Part shown: piece by piece, positions 8,462 to 17,312 of the stretch
Position numbering within the stretch: position 1 is the stretch's first letter
Layout: the number at the start of each line of letters is the position of its first letter
Assembly: GCA_035509615.1 (NCBI GenBank)
Contig: DATJLK010000036.1
Coordinates: forward strand, 1 to 33,985
Source of the DNA: AP-15 sp035509615
Lineage (GTDB): Bacteria; Pseudomonadota; Alphaproteobacteria; ATCC43930; CGMCC-115725
DNA: 33,985 nucleotides
Reading direction: 5' to 3'
Program-made: the position numbers and the translations under genes
The notes under the pieces: model-generated
What the model was told of the DNA's origin: nothing
The model's database searches: none
The model's input: the letters and a program-made list of their open reading frames with translations, nothing else

Positions 8462-9370
8462 CTACATCCGCACATCCATCGCCGCGCGCAGCCCGTCGCT
8501 GACGAGATTGAAGCAGATCGAGGTGATAAAGATCGCCACCCCCGGCAAGGCACAGACCAGCGGCACTACATAGATCGACTGGCGCAAGGTGCTGAGCATC
8601 AATCCCCAATCCGGTATCGGCGGGCGTACGCCAAGACCGAGAAACGATAAGCCCGAAGCCAAGAGGATGCTGACGCTGACCAACGAGGAGGCATAGATCA
8701 GCACCGGCCCCAAGACATTGCCGAGCACGTGATAGCGGATGATGGTCAAGGTGCCGGCACCGCTGGCGCGAGCCGCCTCGATAAAATCAAGGGCGCGGAT
8801 CTGGGTCGTCGCGGTTTCGGCCACTCGGCACATCGGCGGTACGAACACCAGGGTCAGCGTCAGCATGCCGTTGCCGATGCCGCCGCCCATCGCACCGGCG
8901 ATCGCCACCGCCAGCAACACCGAGGGGAAAGCATAAAACACGTCCATCGTCCGCATGATCGCGGTATTGACGCGGCCCCCGACAAACCCGCCGACCACGC
9001 CCAGTATGCCGCCGATCATTGCCGCGATCACGACCGGCACGACCCCCATCAGCAGCGACACCCGGCCGCCATAGATCAGCCGCGAGAGCATGTCGCGACC
9101 GAGTTCGTCGGTGCCGAGCAGGTGATCGCGCCAGCCGAACGGCTTGAGCCGTGCAATGATGCTTTGCGCATAGGGATCAAACGGGGCGATCAGCGGCGCC
9201 GCGACCGCGGCCAGCACGATCAGCGCCACGATTGCGCCAAACCCGAGGGTAATCGGATCGTGCCGCAGACGATAAAACACCGATTGCCAGTAGCCGCGGA
9301 CAATGCTTGCCGGCGGGGTTTCTTCGGTGAATGTCGCGACCGGTTCGCGCAGGGTCAGGATGTCGGTCAT
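8462..9370 (-). CDS. Peptide-type ABC importer permease, DppC/OppC-like
   Basis: 302-residue membrane protein. It has the OppC-type N-terminal helix (IVALIVLAAVAAPLIAPFDP), the conserved HLLGTDELGRDMLSRLIYGGRVSL segment that follows the first periplasmic loop, and the coupling-loop region RALDFIEAARASGA. About six transmembrane helices are expected. It starts 22 bases after the stop of the DppB-like gene and ends 2 bases before the F-type ATPase start, within one operon. The ligand is not predictable: family members move peptides, nickel, glycosides or opines. Confidence 0.93.
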   Translation of the reverse strand: MTDILTLREPVATFTEETPPASIVRGYWQSVFYRLRHDPITLGFGAIVALIVLAAVAAPLIAPFDPYAQSIIARLKPFGWRDHLLGTDELGRDMLSRLIYGGRVSLLMGVVPVVIAAMIGGILGVVGGFVGGRVNTAIMRTMDVFYAFPSVLLAVAIAGAMGGGIGNGMLTLTLVFVPPMCRVAETATTQIRALDFIEAARASGAGTLTIIRYHVLGNVLGPVLIYASSLVSVSILLASGLSFLGLGVRPPIPDWGLMLSTLRQSIYVVPLVCALPGVAIFITSICFNLVSDGLRAAMDVRM

Positions 9371-9392
9371 GGCGCGCGATCGATGATCGGGG

Positions 9393-10349
9393 TCAGCCGC
9401 GCCGGATGCGGGGGTCGATCAGCGGCTGCAGCAGATCGACCACCAGATTGGTCGCAACGAAGATCAGCGACAAGATCAGGATCGTGCCCTGCAATACCGG
9501 GACGTCGCGGTTGATGATCGCCTTGCTCAACAAAAAACCGCTGCCCGGCCAGGTGAAAACGGTCTCGACCAGGATCGAGCCGCCGAGCAGGTAGCCGAAT
9601 TGAAGCCCCATCACCGCCAGGATCTGGGGCAAGGCGTTCTTCAGTACGTGCCGGGTCACCGCCCACTCCGAAAGCCCCTTCGCGCGCAGTGTCTGGACAA
9701 AATCCTGGTTGCGCATCTCGGCCACCGCGGCGCGGGTCGTGCGGGCGAGAATGCCGATCGGGATCATCGCCAGGGTGATCACCGGCAATACCAGAAACCT
9801 CGCACTGTTCCACTGCAGAAGGCGGAACCCGGTAGAACCGTTTGGTCCCATACCGGTCGCCGGCAACAGCATGTATTGGACTGAAAAGAAGATGACGAGG
9901 ACGATTCCGAGCCAATAATTCGGCACGCTGACCCCGGCAACGGCAATGCCGGTAACGGCCCGGTCGATCCACCGGCCGGGAAACGATCCCGCCACGGCAC
10001 CCATTGTCCCGCCGATCACAAACGCCAATGGCACCGCAAACAATGCCAACAGAGCGGTGTTGGCGAGGGCATCTGACACTTCGAGGATCACCGGCCGGCC
10101 GGTGGCAATCGAGGTGCCGAAATTGCCGGTCACAACATGGCCGAGCCAGATCAGATACTGCACCGGCAACGGCTTGTCGAAGCCATAGGCGTGCTTGACA
10201 ATGGCGATGGTCGCGGCGGTGGCATCGGGCGGCAATACCGTCTCCAGCGGGTCGCCGGGTGCGATATAGACGAGCGCAAAGCAGACGATGCTGACACCAA
10301 ATGCGATCGGGACCGCGTACAGGATGCGGCGCAGAATATAGCGGATCAT
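9393..10349 (-). CDS. Peptide-type ABC importer permease, DppB/OppB-like
   Basis: 318-residue membrane protein with the DppB signature N-terminus (MIRYILRRILYAVPIAFGVS and FALVYIAPGDP). It also has the loop LIWLGHVVTGNFGTSIATGRPV and the coupling segment NQDFVQTLRAKGLSEW near the C-terminal third, followed by GGSILVETVFTWPGSG. Its ATG at 10349 overlaps the TGA of the binding-protein gene (ATGA), implying coupled translation. It forms the pore with the DppC-like partner encoded next. Confidence 0.93.
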   Translation of the reverse strand: MIRYILRRILYAVPIAFGVSIVCFALVYIAPGDPLETVLPPDATAATIAIVKHAYGFDKPLPVQYLIWLGHVVTGNFGTSIATGRPVILEVSDALANTALLALFAVPLAFVIGGTMGAVAGSFPGRWIDRAVTGIAVAGVSVPNYWLGIVLVIFFSVQYMLLPATGMGPNGSTGFRLLQWNSARFLVLPVITLAMIPIGILARTTRAAVAEMRNQDFVQTLRAKGLSEWAVTRHVLKNALPQILAVMGLQFGYLLGGSILVETVFTWPGSGFLLSKAIINRDVPVLQGTILILSLIFVATNLVVDLLQPLIDPRIRRG

Positions 10350-12013
10350 GGTCCGACAGTGACCGGGGTCAGATCCTGGAACCAGCTCTGCGCCTGAACA
10401 AAACCATGCACCTGCGGCGACAATGCGCGCGGATTGAGATCATGCGCGACAAAGATCATTACCGCCTCTTCATTCATCTTCTCGTTGAGCCGGGTCAGCA
10501 ATGCCAGCCGCTTTTGCGGGTCGAACGTGTTGTAGATCTGCTCGACCAGCCGGTCGACATCGGGATTGCTGTAATGGCCCCAATTGCTGCCCTTGGGCGC
10601 CCATTGCTTGGTCCAGACATGGCGGATCAGCGCGTTGAACGGGTCTTGCGTCTGGCGGCTGACATTGATCGCGCTGATGTCGGGATTCTTGTCGACGCCG
10701 GCGCGCGTCACTTCGAGGAGCGCATTCCAATCCATCGCGTCGAGCGAAACTTGAAAACCGACCGCCTCCATCTGCGCCTTGACCAGTTCATTCATCGGCA
10801 ATGGCTGCATCTGGCCCGAGCCGGAGGTCGATATCGCAAAGGTCACCTTGCAGGGCAGACAGCCCGCCGCCTTTAGCAATGCCTTGGCTTTTGCCGGATC
10901 GTATCGATAGATCAGGGGATGGCCGTAATAGGGTGTCGACGGCGGCACCGTCGAATAGCCTTCGAGCATCATCCCGTTCAGCAATTCCTTCATGTCGCTG
11001 CGGTTCAGCGCATAATTCGCCGCCTGTCGCACCCGTTTGTCGGTGAACGGGCCTTTGACGAAATTGAGCTGATAGGTCCAGTTGTGCGGATAGGGATTGG
11101 TGATGATCTGCATGCCGGCCGCTTTCAGCCGGTCGATCGCGTCGGGCGACGGCGCCTCGATCCAGTTGACCTGGCCCGCCAGCAATGCGGCGGTGCGGGT
11201 CGCCGCTTCGGGCATCGGGATCAGCACCAGCCGATCCTGCTGCGGGATGCGGGTCTTATCCCAATAGCCGGTGTTCGGCACAAACTCCAGTCGCTGATGC
11301 GGCACCATGCGGGCAAAACGGTAGGGGCCGGTCCCCGACGGGTGCAGCGCATATTGCACCCAATTGTACTTGAGCTCCTTGGCGCGGCATGGGCTGATCA
11401 TCAGCACGTAGCTGATTTCATAAGGGAACAGCGAATCCGGGACCTTGGTTGTAAAAGCAACCGTGTAGTCGTCGAGTTTCTCGACGCTGGCAAAATTGCC
11501 GAGATACGAGCGTGCCTGGGCAAATTGCGCCGGGTTGAATTGCGGAGATTTGGGGTCGGCCGAATAGCCGAGGTTCCAGACTACATCGTCGGCGCTGAAG
11601 CCGCATCCGTCGTGCCATTTGACCCCGTGGCGCAGCTTGAAGATCCAGCGTTTCGGATCGGCCTTATCGACCTGCCAATCGGTCGCCAGACCAGGCTTGA
11701 TGTCGGACGGCTTGTCAGCTTTTGACAAGTCCCACAGCACCAGCGAGTCATATAGATTGTAACCGACAAAGCGGTAGCCCTCGAAACCCTGGTCGGGATT
11801 GCCGGTCATTGCCGGCAGATCTCCAGCGGTCATGGCGATGTTCAAGGTGCCCCCGCCGGCCTGCGCCGGTTGCTCGGCTGCCGCCGACAAGCCCAAAATA
11901 AGGGCGGCAAGGCCCACTGCCTGCACCCTCCGCCGCAGCCGGCGAAAGGTCCGACAGGCCGCTGGGCTAACTCGTTCTTTGGCACCAAAGCCGGCAGGGC
12001 CGCCACGGCGCAT
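10346..12013 (-). CDS. Family 5 (peptide/nickel-type) ABC transporter substrate-binding protein
   Basis: 555 residues from the ATG at 12013; a TTG 45 bases further upstream is a weaker option. The N-terminus is long and basic (RRLRRRVQ) before a hydrophobic stretch AVGLAALILGLSAAA and a probable AQA|GG cleavage near residue 52, so export to the periplasm is likely. Family 5 features are visible: IKPGLATDWQVD, WIFKLRHGVKWHDGCGFSADDVVWN, PSGTGPYRF and RQAANYALNRSDM. The sequence contains no lipobox cysteine. It leads the five-gene importer operon and overlaps the first permease by ATGA. A 16-bp-period direct repeat lies about 120-140 bases upstream. The ligand is unknown; the neighbouring RidA and Rieske genes hint at a nitrogenous or aromatic compound, but that is inference. 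Confidence 0.9.
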   Translation of the reverse strand: MRRGGPAGFGAKERVSPAACRTFRRLRRRVQAVGLAALILGLSAAAEQPAQAGGGTLNIAMTAGDLPAMTGNPDQGFEGYRFVGYNLYDSLVLWDLSKADKPSDIKPGLATDWQVDKADPKRWIFKLRHGVKWHDGCGFSADDVVWNLGYSADPKSPQFNPAQFAQARSYLGNFASVEKLDDYTVAFTTKVPDSLFPYEISYVLMISPCRAKELKYNWVQYALHPSGTGPYRFARMVPHQRLEFVPNTGYWDKTRIPQQDRLVLIPMPEAATRTAALLAGQVNWIEAPSPDAIDRLKAAGMQIITNPYPHNWTYQLNFVKGPFTDKRVRQAANYALNRSDMKELLNGMMLEGYSTVPPSTPYYGHPLIYRYDPAKAKALLKAAGCLPCKVTFAISTSGSGQMQPLPMNELVKAQMEAVGFQVSLDAMDWNALLEVTRAGVDKNPDISAINVSRQTQDPFNALIRHVWTKQWAPKGSNWGHYSNPDVDRLVEQIYNTFDPQKRLALLTRLNEKMNEEAVMIFVAHDLNPRALSPQVHGFVQAQSWFQDLTPVTVGP

Positions 12014-12129
12014 GATTCTCGATGCTCCGCCTGGGGAATCCGATAGGCGGAGCAGCAAGAACTGTGCCGCTACCGATCCGGCGCAATTCCGCCATCCCTG
12101 CGCGACGCCGCCCCGCCCGTCGGCGATAC

Positions 12130-12154
12130 TTGATGCGCCGTATTTTTGATGCGC
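12130..12154. repeat. Direct repeat with 16-bp period upstream of the peptide-type importer operon
   Basis: TTGATGCGC is found at 12130-12138 and 12146-12154, and the bases before each copy are also similar (CGATAC and CGTATT). The pair lies in the gap between the RidA gene and the binding-protein gene, about 117 bases upstream of the latter's ATG. It could be a regulator site controlling the importer operon. No clear promoter hexamers were assigned. Confidence 0.4.
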
Positions 12155-12231
12155 AGTTCAGGCAAGATGGCGGGCGCCCCGCACGAGCCCGGCGCTGGAG
12201 AGCGAGCCCACGCCGAACCGGACGATGCCGG

Positions 12232-12624
12232 TCAGCCCCCTTGCCGCGCGAGCAGATCGATTTCGACCAGCGCCCCGCGGGCCAGTGACGTGACCCCGAT
12301 GCAGGTCCGCGCCGGCAGCTTTCCCGGCGCAAAACAGCTCTGGTAGACCGCGTTCATCGCCGCATAATCGCGCTCGAAATGGGTCAGATAGACGCGGGCA
12401 AAGACGATCTGGTCGAGCCCGCTGCCGGCGCCGGCCAGCACCAGCTTCAGATTGTCGATGACCCGGCAGGTCTGCGCTTCGATGCCTTGCGGCAGCGGCG
12501 CGCTGTCATCCGCCGGGTCGGTCGGCATCTGACCGGTGACGAACAGCCAGCCCGCGGCCGCGGTGGCGTGGCTGAACGGCGCCACCGGCGTAGGCGCTTC
12601 AGGGATCATCAGGAACTCGATCAT
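12232..12624 (-). CDS. RidA (YjgF/YER057c/UK114) family protein
   Basis: 130 residues, the normal RidA size. Family features are FSHATAAAGWLFVTGQMP near the N-terminus, the central ANLKLVLA-like helix (VIDNLKLVLAGAGSGLDQI) and the active-site block LPARTCIGVTSLARGALVEIDLLA. That block contains the conserved arginine and glutamate of imine/enamine deaminases. RidA hydrolyses reactive 2-aminoacrylate-type imines in the cytoplasm, while many paralogues act in specific catabolic pathways. It lies 218 bases upstream of the importer binding-protein start, same strand, and is divergent from the Rieske oxygenase gene. TGAGGAA at 12634-12640 can serve as a ribosome site. A pathway-specific role is likely but not proven. 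Confidence 0.9.
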   Translation of the reverse strand: MIEFLMIPEAPTPVAPFSHATAAAGWLFVTGQMPTDPADDSAPLPQGIEAQTCRVIDNLKLVLAGAGSGLDQIVFARVYLTHFERDYAAMNAVYQSCFAPGKLPARTCIGVTSLARGALVEIDLLARQGG

Positions 12625-12829
12625 TGTCGCCTATTCCTCAGTTATTGGAACCGGTCGTTCGCCAGCCAGAGATTGCAGCGAGTTGACGCAAGGGCCGGTG
12701 GCCGGCGGCGCGCAAAATTGGCTTTGTCGCCTGACTTCCTCCTATTTCCGGGGGTTACCGGGCGCCGACGGCAATGGCAAGGGCCGTGCCATCACCCTTT
12801 AGCGCGGCTCGATCCGGTACGGCCGGTTG

Positions 12830-12846
12830 TTGGCCCGCCTCTTGCG
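12830..12846 (+). promoter_or_regulatory. Putative sigma-54 (-24/-12) promoter of the Rieske oxygenase gene
   Basis: TTGGCCCGCCTCTTGCG matches the sigma-54 pattern YTGGCACG-N4-TTGCW, with the invariant GG and GC dinucleotides at the correct spacing. Mismatches are A to C inside the -24 box, C at the R position and the final W. Transcription would start near 12857, leaving a leader of about 34 bases with a GGAGGA ribosome site before the ATG at 12891. No gene for a sigma-54 activator is visible in the window. Confidence 0.5.
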
Positions 12847-12890
12847 TAGCTCTGGTCGCAAAATCAGGTGCTGGCCCGGAGGATCAGGAG

Positions 12891-14204
12891 ATGACATCTC
12901 AAAGCGAGAATGAGTTGCTGACGCATGTCGGGCCCGGTACCCCGATGGGGACGATGATGCGCCAGTTCTGGCTGCCCGCCTGTCTGTCATCGGAACTCGT
13001 CGCCGACGGCGACCCGTTGCGGCTGATGCTGCTCGGCGAGCGGCTGGTCGCGTTTCGCGACAGCACCGGTAAAATCGGGGTCCTCGATCACCGCTGCCCG
13101 CATCGCTGCGCCTCGCTGTTTTTTGGCCGCAATGAAGAAGGCGGGCTGCGCTGCGTCTATCACGGCTGGAAATTCGATGCCGCCGGCAACTGCCTCGACA
13201 TGCCCAATCTGCCGCCGGAACAGGACTTCCGGCACAAAGTCAAGGCAAAGGCCTACAAAGTGGCCGAGCGCAGCGGCATGGTCTATGTGTATATGGGTGA
13301 GCGCGAGACCGCGCCGCCATTGCCAGCGCTGGAAGCGACACTGTGCCCGGCCGAAGAGACCGACCTCTTTGCCCGCATGCGCGAGTGCAACTGGCTGCAG
13401 GCATTGGAGGGCGACATCGACACCTCACATTTCAGCTTTCTGCATACCGGCAAGGTCGTTGCCGACGACATCGACGCCGATCACCCCGACCGGTTCCAGC
13501 TGTTGAACCGCGCCCCGCAATATCACGTGCAGATGACCGACTGGGGCACGATGTACGCCGCCTATCGGCCGGCTCAGCCGGGTCAGCTTTACTACCGGTT
13601 TGCCCATTTCGTGATGCCGTTTTGGACACTGTTCCCCAATGGTCCGCTGGACGACAACATCATCGCCCAGGCTTGGGTCCCGATGGACGACACCCACACG
13701 ATGTCGTTCAATTTCAGCTGGCGCCGACGCACCCAGCCGCTTACCGTCAAGCGCAACGGCGAGTTGATCCCGTTCCTCGACCGGACCACCCCGACCCTGC
13801 CCAACACCGCCGATTGGTTCGGTCGCTGGCGCCCGCTCGCCAATAGCGGCAATGACTATCTGATCGATCGCGAAGCCCAGCGCACGGTCAGCTACACCGG
13901 CATCGATGGGGTATTCCCGCAGGATTCGGCGGTGACCGAGAGCATGGGCGAGATCAGCGACCGGACGCTCGAACATCTGGCCCCAAGCGACCGGATGATC
14001 GTCGCCACACGCCGTCGGCTGCTCGATGCGGTCCGGGCATGGCGCAAGACCGGCGTGGTGCCGGCACTGGTCGACAATCCCGCGCTGTCAGGCAATGCCC
14101 GCTCGGGAGAGATCATCGCACCCGAAAGCCAGCCCTGGCTTCGCGCCTACGAGCAGGCTCTCGACGAGGCGCGCCACCCGGCGATGCTGCTCGCCGCCGA
14201 ATAG
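12891..14204 (+). CDS. Phthalate-dioxygenase-like Rieske [2Fe-2S] aromatic ring oxygenase, alpha subunit
   Basis: 437 residues from the ATG at 12891 (MTSQSENELLTHVGPGTPMG); GGAGGA at 12878-12883 supports this start. The Rieske cluster motif is Cys69-x-His71...Cys88-x-x-His91 (CPHRCASLFFGR...GLRCVYHGW). The mononuclear iron site is seen in GDIDTSHFSFLH with His180 and His185. Spacing and total length match phthalate 4,5-dioxygenase-type oxygenases (family about 440 residues), which form homomeric oxygenases fed by a separate FMN/ferredoxin reductase. No reductase gene is adjacent, so one must come from elsewhere. Substrate is unknown; the family covers phthalates, other aromatic acids and O-demethylations. 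ppc follows after 87 bases. Confidence 0.92.
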   Translation: MTSQSENELLTHVGPGTPMGTMMRQFWLPACLSSELVADGDPLRLMLLGERLVAFRDSTGKIGVLDHRCPHRCASLFFGRNEEGGLRCVYHGWKFDAAGNCLDMPNLPPEQDFRHKVKAKAYKVAERSGMVYVYMGERETAPPLPALEATLCPAEETDLFARMRECNWLQALEGDIDTSHFSFLHTGKVVADDIDADHPDRFQLLNRAPQYHVQMTDWGTMYAAYRPAQPGQLYYRFAHFVMPFWTLFPNGPLDDNIIAQAWVPMDDTHTMSFNFSWRRRTQPLTVKRNGELIPFLDRTTPTLPNTADWFGRWRPLANSGNDYLIDREAQRTVSYTGIDGVFPQDSAVTESMGEISDRTLEHLAPSDRMIVATRRRLLDAVRAWRKTGVVPALVDNPALSGNARSGEIIAPESQPWLRAYEQALDEARHPAMLLAAE

Positions 14205-14291
14205 GTCGCCTTCGTTGTCGGGGGGTGCAGGATACGGAATCTGCACCGGCGCTGACCAGCCACCATGTCAAGCGGCAGCGGAGAGGTGCGG

Positions 14292-17066
14292 ATGGCGGAG
14301 CTGAAAACCCTGGCGGATCACGACAACGATCTGCAACTGCGCACCGACATCCGCCTGCTCGGGCGGATCCTCGGCGACACGGTGCGCGAGCAGAGCGGTG
14401 CCGCGGTCTTTGAAACCGTCGAATACATTCGCCAAAACTCGGTCCGTTTCCGCCGCGACGAGGACGAGACGGCGCGATACAACCTCGAGACGACGCTGAA
14501 CGCGCTGCCGCCGGACGAGGCGCTGCAGATCATCCGCGCCTTCAGCTTTTTTTCCCACCTCGCCAACATCGCCGAAGATCAGCACCAGCTTCGCGACACC
14601 CGAACCTCTGCCTTGGGTGGCGGCCGTGGCGCGGCCTCAGCCGAAGGGACAATCGCCCATGCCCTGGCGCGCGCCCGCGAGGCAGGCACCTCCCACGCCC
14701 GTCTGACCGATTTCTTTGCAACGGCGATGGTGGTTCCCGTCCTGACGGCTCACCCGACCGAAGTACGCCGCAAAAGCACGATCGACCGCGAAGTGGAAGT
14801 CGCCGAATTGCTCGCCCTCCGCGATCGTGGTGGTCTGACCCCGGCGGGACTGACGGCCAACGAGCTGGGGTTGCGGCGCGCCGTGCTGACCCTGTGGCAG
14901 ACCAGTCTGTTGCGCAAGACGCGCCTGCGGGTGATCGACGAGATTGCCAACGGGCTGTCTTTTTACGACTACACTTTTCTGTCGGAACTACCCCGCTTTT
15001 ATGCCGATCTCGAAGCGGCGCTGAGCGAAAACGGGCTGGAGCTGCCGGACGGCATCCCGTCTTTTTTGCGCATGGGCAGCTGGATCGGCAGCGATCGCGA
15101 CGGCAATCCGTTCGTGACCGAAGCGGTACTGCGCGCCGCATTGCAGGCGCAGAGCGGCCGCGCCCTCAAACATTACCTCGATGAGTTGCACTTGCTCGGC
15201 GGTGAACTGTCGCTCGACAGCCATCTCGTCGGCGTTTCAGAGGCACTCACAGCGTTAGCGGCGCGCTCGCCCGACCGCTCGCCCAACCGCGAGGCCGAGC
15301 CCTATCGGCGCGCGATGACCGGCATCTATGCACGGCTGGCGGCGACCGCAGATCGGCTCGGCCATAGCGATCTTGCAAAAGGCGCCGTCGGCGATGCCCC
15401 GCCCTATGACGACAGTTGCGAGTTGCTGGCCGATCTCGCGGTCATCAACGCGTCGCTCGTTGCCAATGGCTGCGCAATCCTGGCAAACGGGCGTCTGAAA
15501 GCGCTGCGCCGCGCCGTTGATGTATTCGGATTTCACTTGGCGGCGCTTGATCTGCGCCAGAATTCCGACGTGCACGAGCGCGTTATCGGCGAAATGCTGG
15601 GTCTGGCAGCGTCTGGCCCCGGTTACTCGGATCTTGACGAGTCCGAGCGCATCCGGGTGCTGCTCGATGAGATTGCCACGGCGCGACCGCTGGCCTCGGC
15701 CTTTCTCTCCTATTCCGACGAGACCACGAGCGAACTCGGCATTCTGCGCGCCACCGCCGAGGCGCACCGCTGTTTCGGCCGCGCCGCGGTGCCGCACTAT
15801 GTGATCTCAAAGACCACCGGCATTTCCGACATTCTCGAAACCGCGGTGATGGTCAAGGAGGCGGGTCTGCTGCGGCCGCGCGACGGCGCGCTGGCGATCG
15901 ATATCGTGCCGTTGTTTGAAACGATCGAGGATCTGCGCAACTGTGGTCCGGTCATGGACGCGCTGCTCGGTCTTCCCCAATACCGCCGTCTGCTCGACAG
16001 CCGCGGCCAGGTGCAGGAGGTCATGCTCGGCTATTCCGACAGCAACAAGGATGGCGGGTTTTTGACCTCGGGCTGGGAACTTTACAAGGCCGAGGTGGCG
16101 CTCGTCGAAGTGTTCCGGCGACATGGCGTCAGACTGCGCCTCTTCCACGGCCGCGGCGGATCGGTCGGTCGCGGCGGCGGTCCGAGCTACCAGGCGATTC
16201 TCGCTCAGCCGGCGGGTGCGGTGCAGGGAGCTATCCGCATCACCGAGCAGGGCGAGGTCATCGCCAGCAAATATTCCCATCCCGAGTTCGGCCGCCGCAA
16301 TCTCGAAACCCTTGCTGCGGCGACCCTCGAGGCGAGCCTGACACAGCCCGAGATGGCGGCGCCACCGTCCGAGTATCTGGCGGCCATGGACCACTTGTCG
16401 GCGGCAGCCTACCGCGCCTACCGCGATCTTGTTTACGAAACCGAGGGCTTTGACCGGTTTTTTCGCGAATCGACGGTGATCAGCGAGATTGCCAACCTCA
16501 ACATCGGCAGCCGCCCATCTTCACGCCGACCCTCGGCGCGCATCGACGATTTGCGGGCGATTCCGTGGGTGTTCAGCTGGGCGCAATGCCGCCTGATGCT
16601 GCCGGCCTGGTACGGCTTTGGCAGTGCCGTCGAAGCTTGGATCACGAGCCAGCCGCAAACCGGGATGGCGGCATTGCAGCGCATGTACCGCGACTGGCCG
16701 TTTGTACAGATGCTGCTGTCAAATATGGAAATGGTTCTGGCGAAAAGTGACATCGCGATCGCCTCGCGGTATGCCGAACTCGTTGCCGACACCAGCTTGC
16801 GCGACCGGATTTTTTCGCGACTGCGCGGCGAATGGCAGACGACCGTCGACGCCCTGCTCGCGATCATGGGGCAGGAAAGCCTGCTCGAACGCAACCCGTC
16901 ACTGGCACGATCGCTGCGCAACCGGTTTCCGTATATCGATCCGCTCAATCACATGCAGGTCGAGCTGTTGCGGCGTTACCGCGCCGGTGATGCGGATGAC
17001 GATGTCGTCACCGGCATCCACCTGACGATCAATGGCATCGCCGCCGGGTTGCGCAACAGCGGTTGA
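14292..17066 (+). CDS. ppc: Phosphoenolpyruvate carboxylase
   Basis: 924 residues. It carboxylates PEP with bicarbonate to oxaloacetate in the cytoplasm (anaplerosis). Catalytic blocks are present: TAHPTEVRRKS with His154, GYSDSNKDGG with Lys586, and FHGRGGSVGRGGG with His619. The 33-residue spacing of the last two equals that in E. coli (Lys546/His579). The C-terminus ends LRNSG, fitting the conserved terminal glycine. The ATG at 14292 is preferred because GGAGAGG (14280-14286) precedes it; an ATG at 14265 in frame would add nine residues but lacks a ribosome site. It is about 40 residues longer than the E. coli enzyme. It is convergent with gyrB. Confidence 0.97.
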   Translation: MAELKTLADHDNDLQLRTDIRLLGRILGDTVREQSGAAVFETVEYIRQNSVRFRRDEDETARYNLETTLNALPPDEALQIIRAFSFFSHLANIAEDQHQLRDTRTSALGGGRGAASAEGTIAHALARAREAGTSHARLTDFFATAMVVPVLTAHPTEVRRKSTIDREVEVAELLALRDRGGLTPAGLTANELGLRRAVLTLWQTSLLRKTRLRVIDEIANGLSFYDYTFLSELPRFYADLEAALSENGLELPDGIPSFLRMGSWIGSDRDGNPFVTEAVLRAALQAQSGRALKHYLDELHLLGGELSLDSHLVGVSEALTALAARSPDRSPNREAEPYRRAMTGIYARLAATADRLGHSDLAKGAVGDAPPYDDSCELLADLAVINASLVANGCAILANGRLKALRRAVDVFGFHLAALDLRQNSDVHERVIGEMLGLAASGPGYSDLDESERIRVLLDEIATARPLASAFLSYSDETTSELGILRATAEAHRCFGRAAVPHYVISKTTGISDILETAVMVKEAGLLRPRDGALAIDIVPLFETIEDLRNCGPVMDALLGLPQYRRLLDSRGQVQEVMLGYSDSNKDGGFLTSGWELYKAEVALVEVFRRHGVRLRLFHGRGGSVGRGGGPSYQAILAQPAGAVQGAIRITEQGEVIASKYSHPEFGRRNLETLAAATLEASLTQPEMAAPPSEYLAAMDHLSAAAYRAYRDLVYETEGFDRFFRESTVISEIANLNIGSRPSSRRPSARIDDLRAIPWVFSWAQCRLMLPAWYGFGSAVEAWITSQPQTGMAALQRMYRDWPFVQMLLSNMEMVLAKSDIAIASRYAELVADTSLRDRIFSRLRGEWQTTVDALLAIMGQESLLERNPSLARSLRNRFPYIDPLNHMQVELLRRYRAGDADDDVVTGIHLTINGIAAGLRNSG

Positions 17067-17206
17067 TCAACCGGCCGGGCACAATCGAATGGAAACGGCC
17101 GCGGGGTGCTCGTTGGCCATGCCAGGGGCGGCAATCGATGTGGGCGCGCGCGAGAAGAGCACTCGGAAGCCGCCAAAATGGATGTAGAAACGAAGAACCG
17201 CGACGC

Positions 17207-17230
17207 GCTTATCAAGCAATACAGATAAGC
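17207..17230. repeat. 7-bp inverted repeat between convergent ppc and gyrB
   Basis: GCTTATC (17207-17213) and GATAAGC (17224-17230) are perfect reverse complements around a 10-base loop. They sit in a relatively AT-rich part of the 246-base gap between two convergent genes. A second small hairpin, AAGCGC...GCGCTT, lies near 17278-17292. Neither has a good T-run, so bidirectional transcription ending is possible but not demonstrated. No gene is seen in this gap. Confidence 0.4.
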
Positions 17231-17312
17231 TTAGAGGAAATATCCGCGAGGATAATTACAGACCGGCTCTCGATTCCAAGCGCCAGGCGCTTCGATCCGA
17301 TACGATCATGGT

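Noticed and set aside
12774..12890. Longer N-terminus of the Rieske oxygenase
   Set aside because: It would include the sigma-54-like promoter and the ribosome site, and family members begin near the LLTHVGPGTPMG segment.
14265..14291. Earlier ATG for phosphoenolpyruvate carboxylase
   Set aside because: No ribosome site precedes it, whereas GGAGAGG sits correctly before the ATG at 14292.
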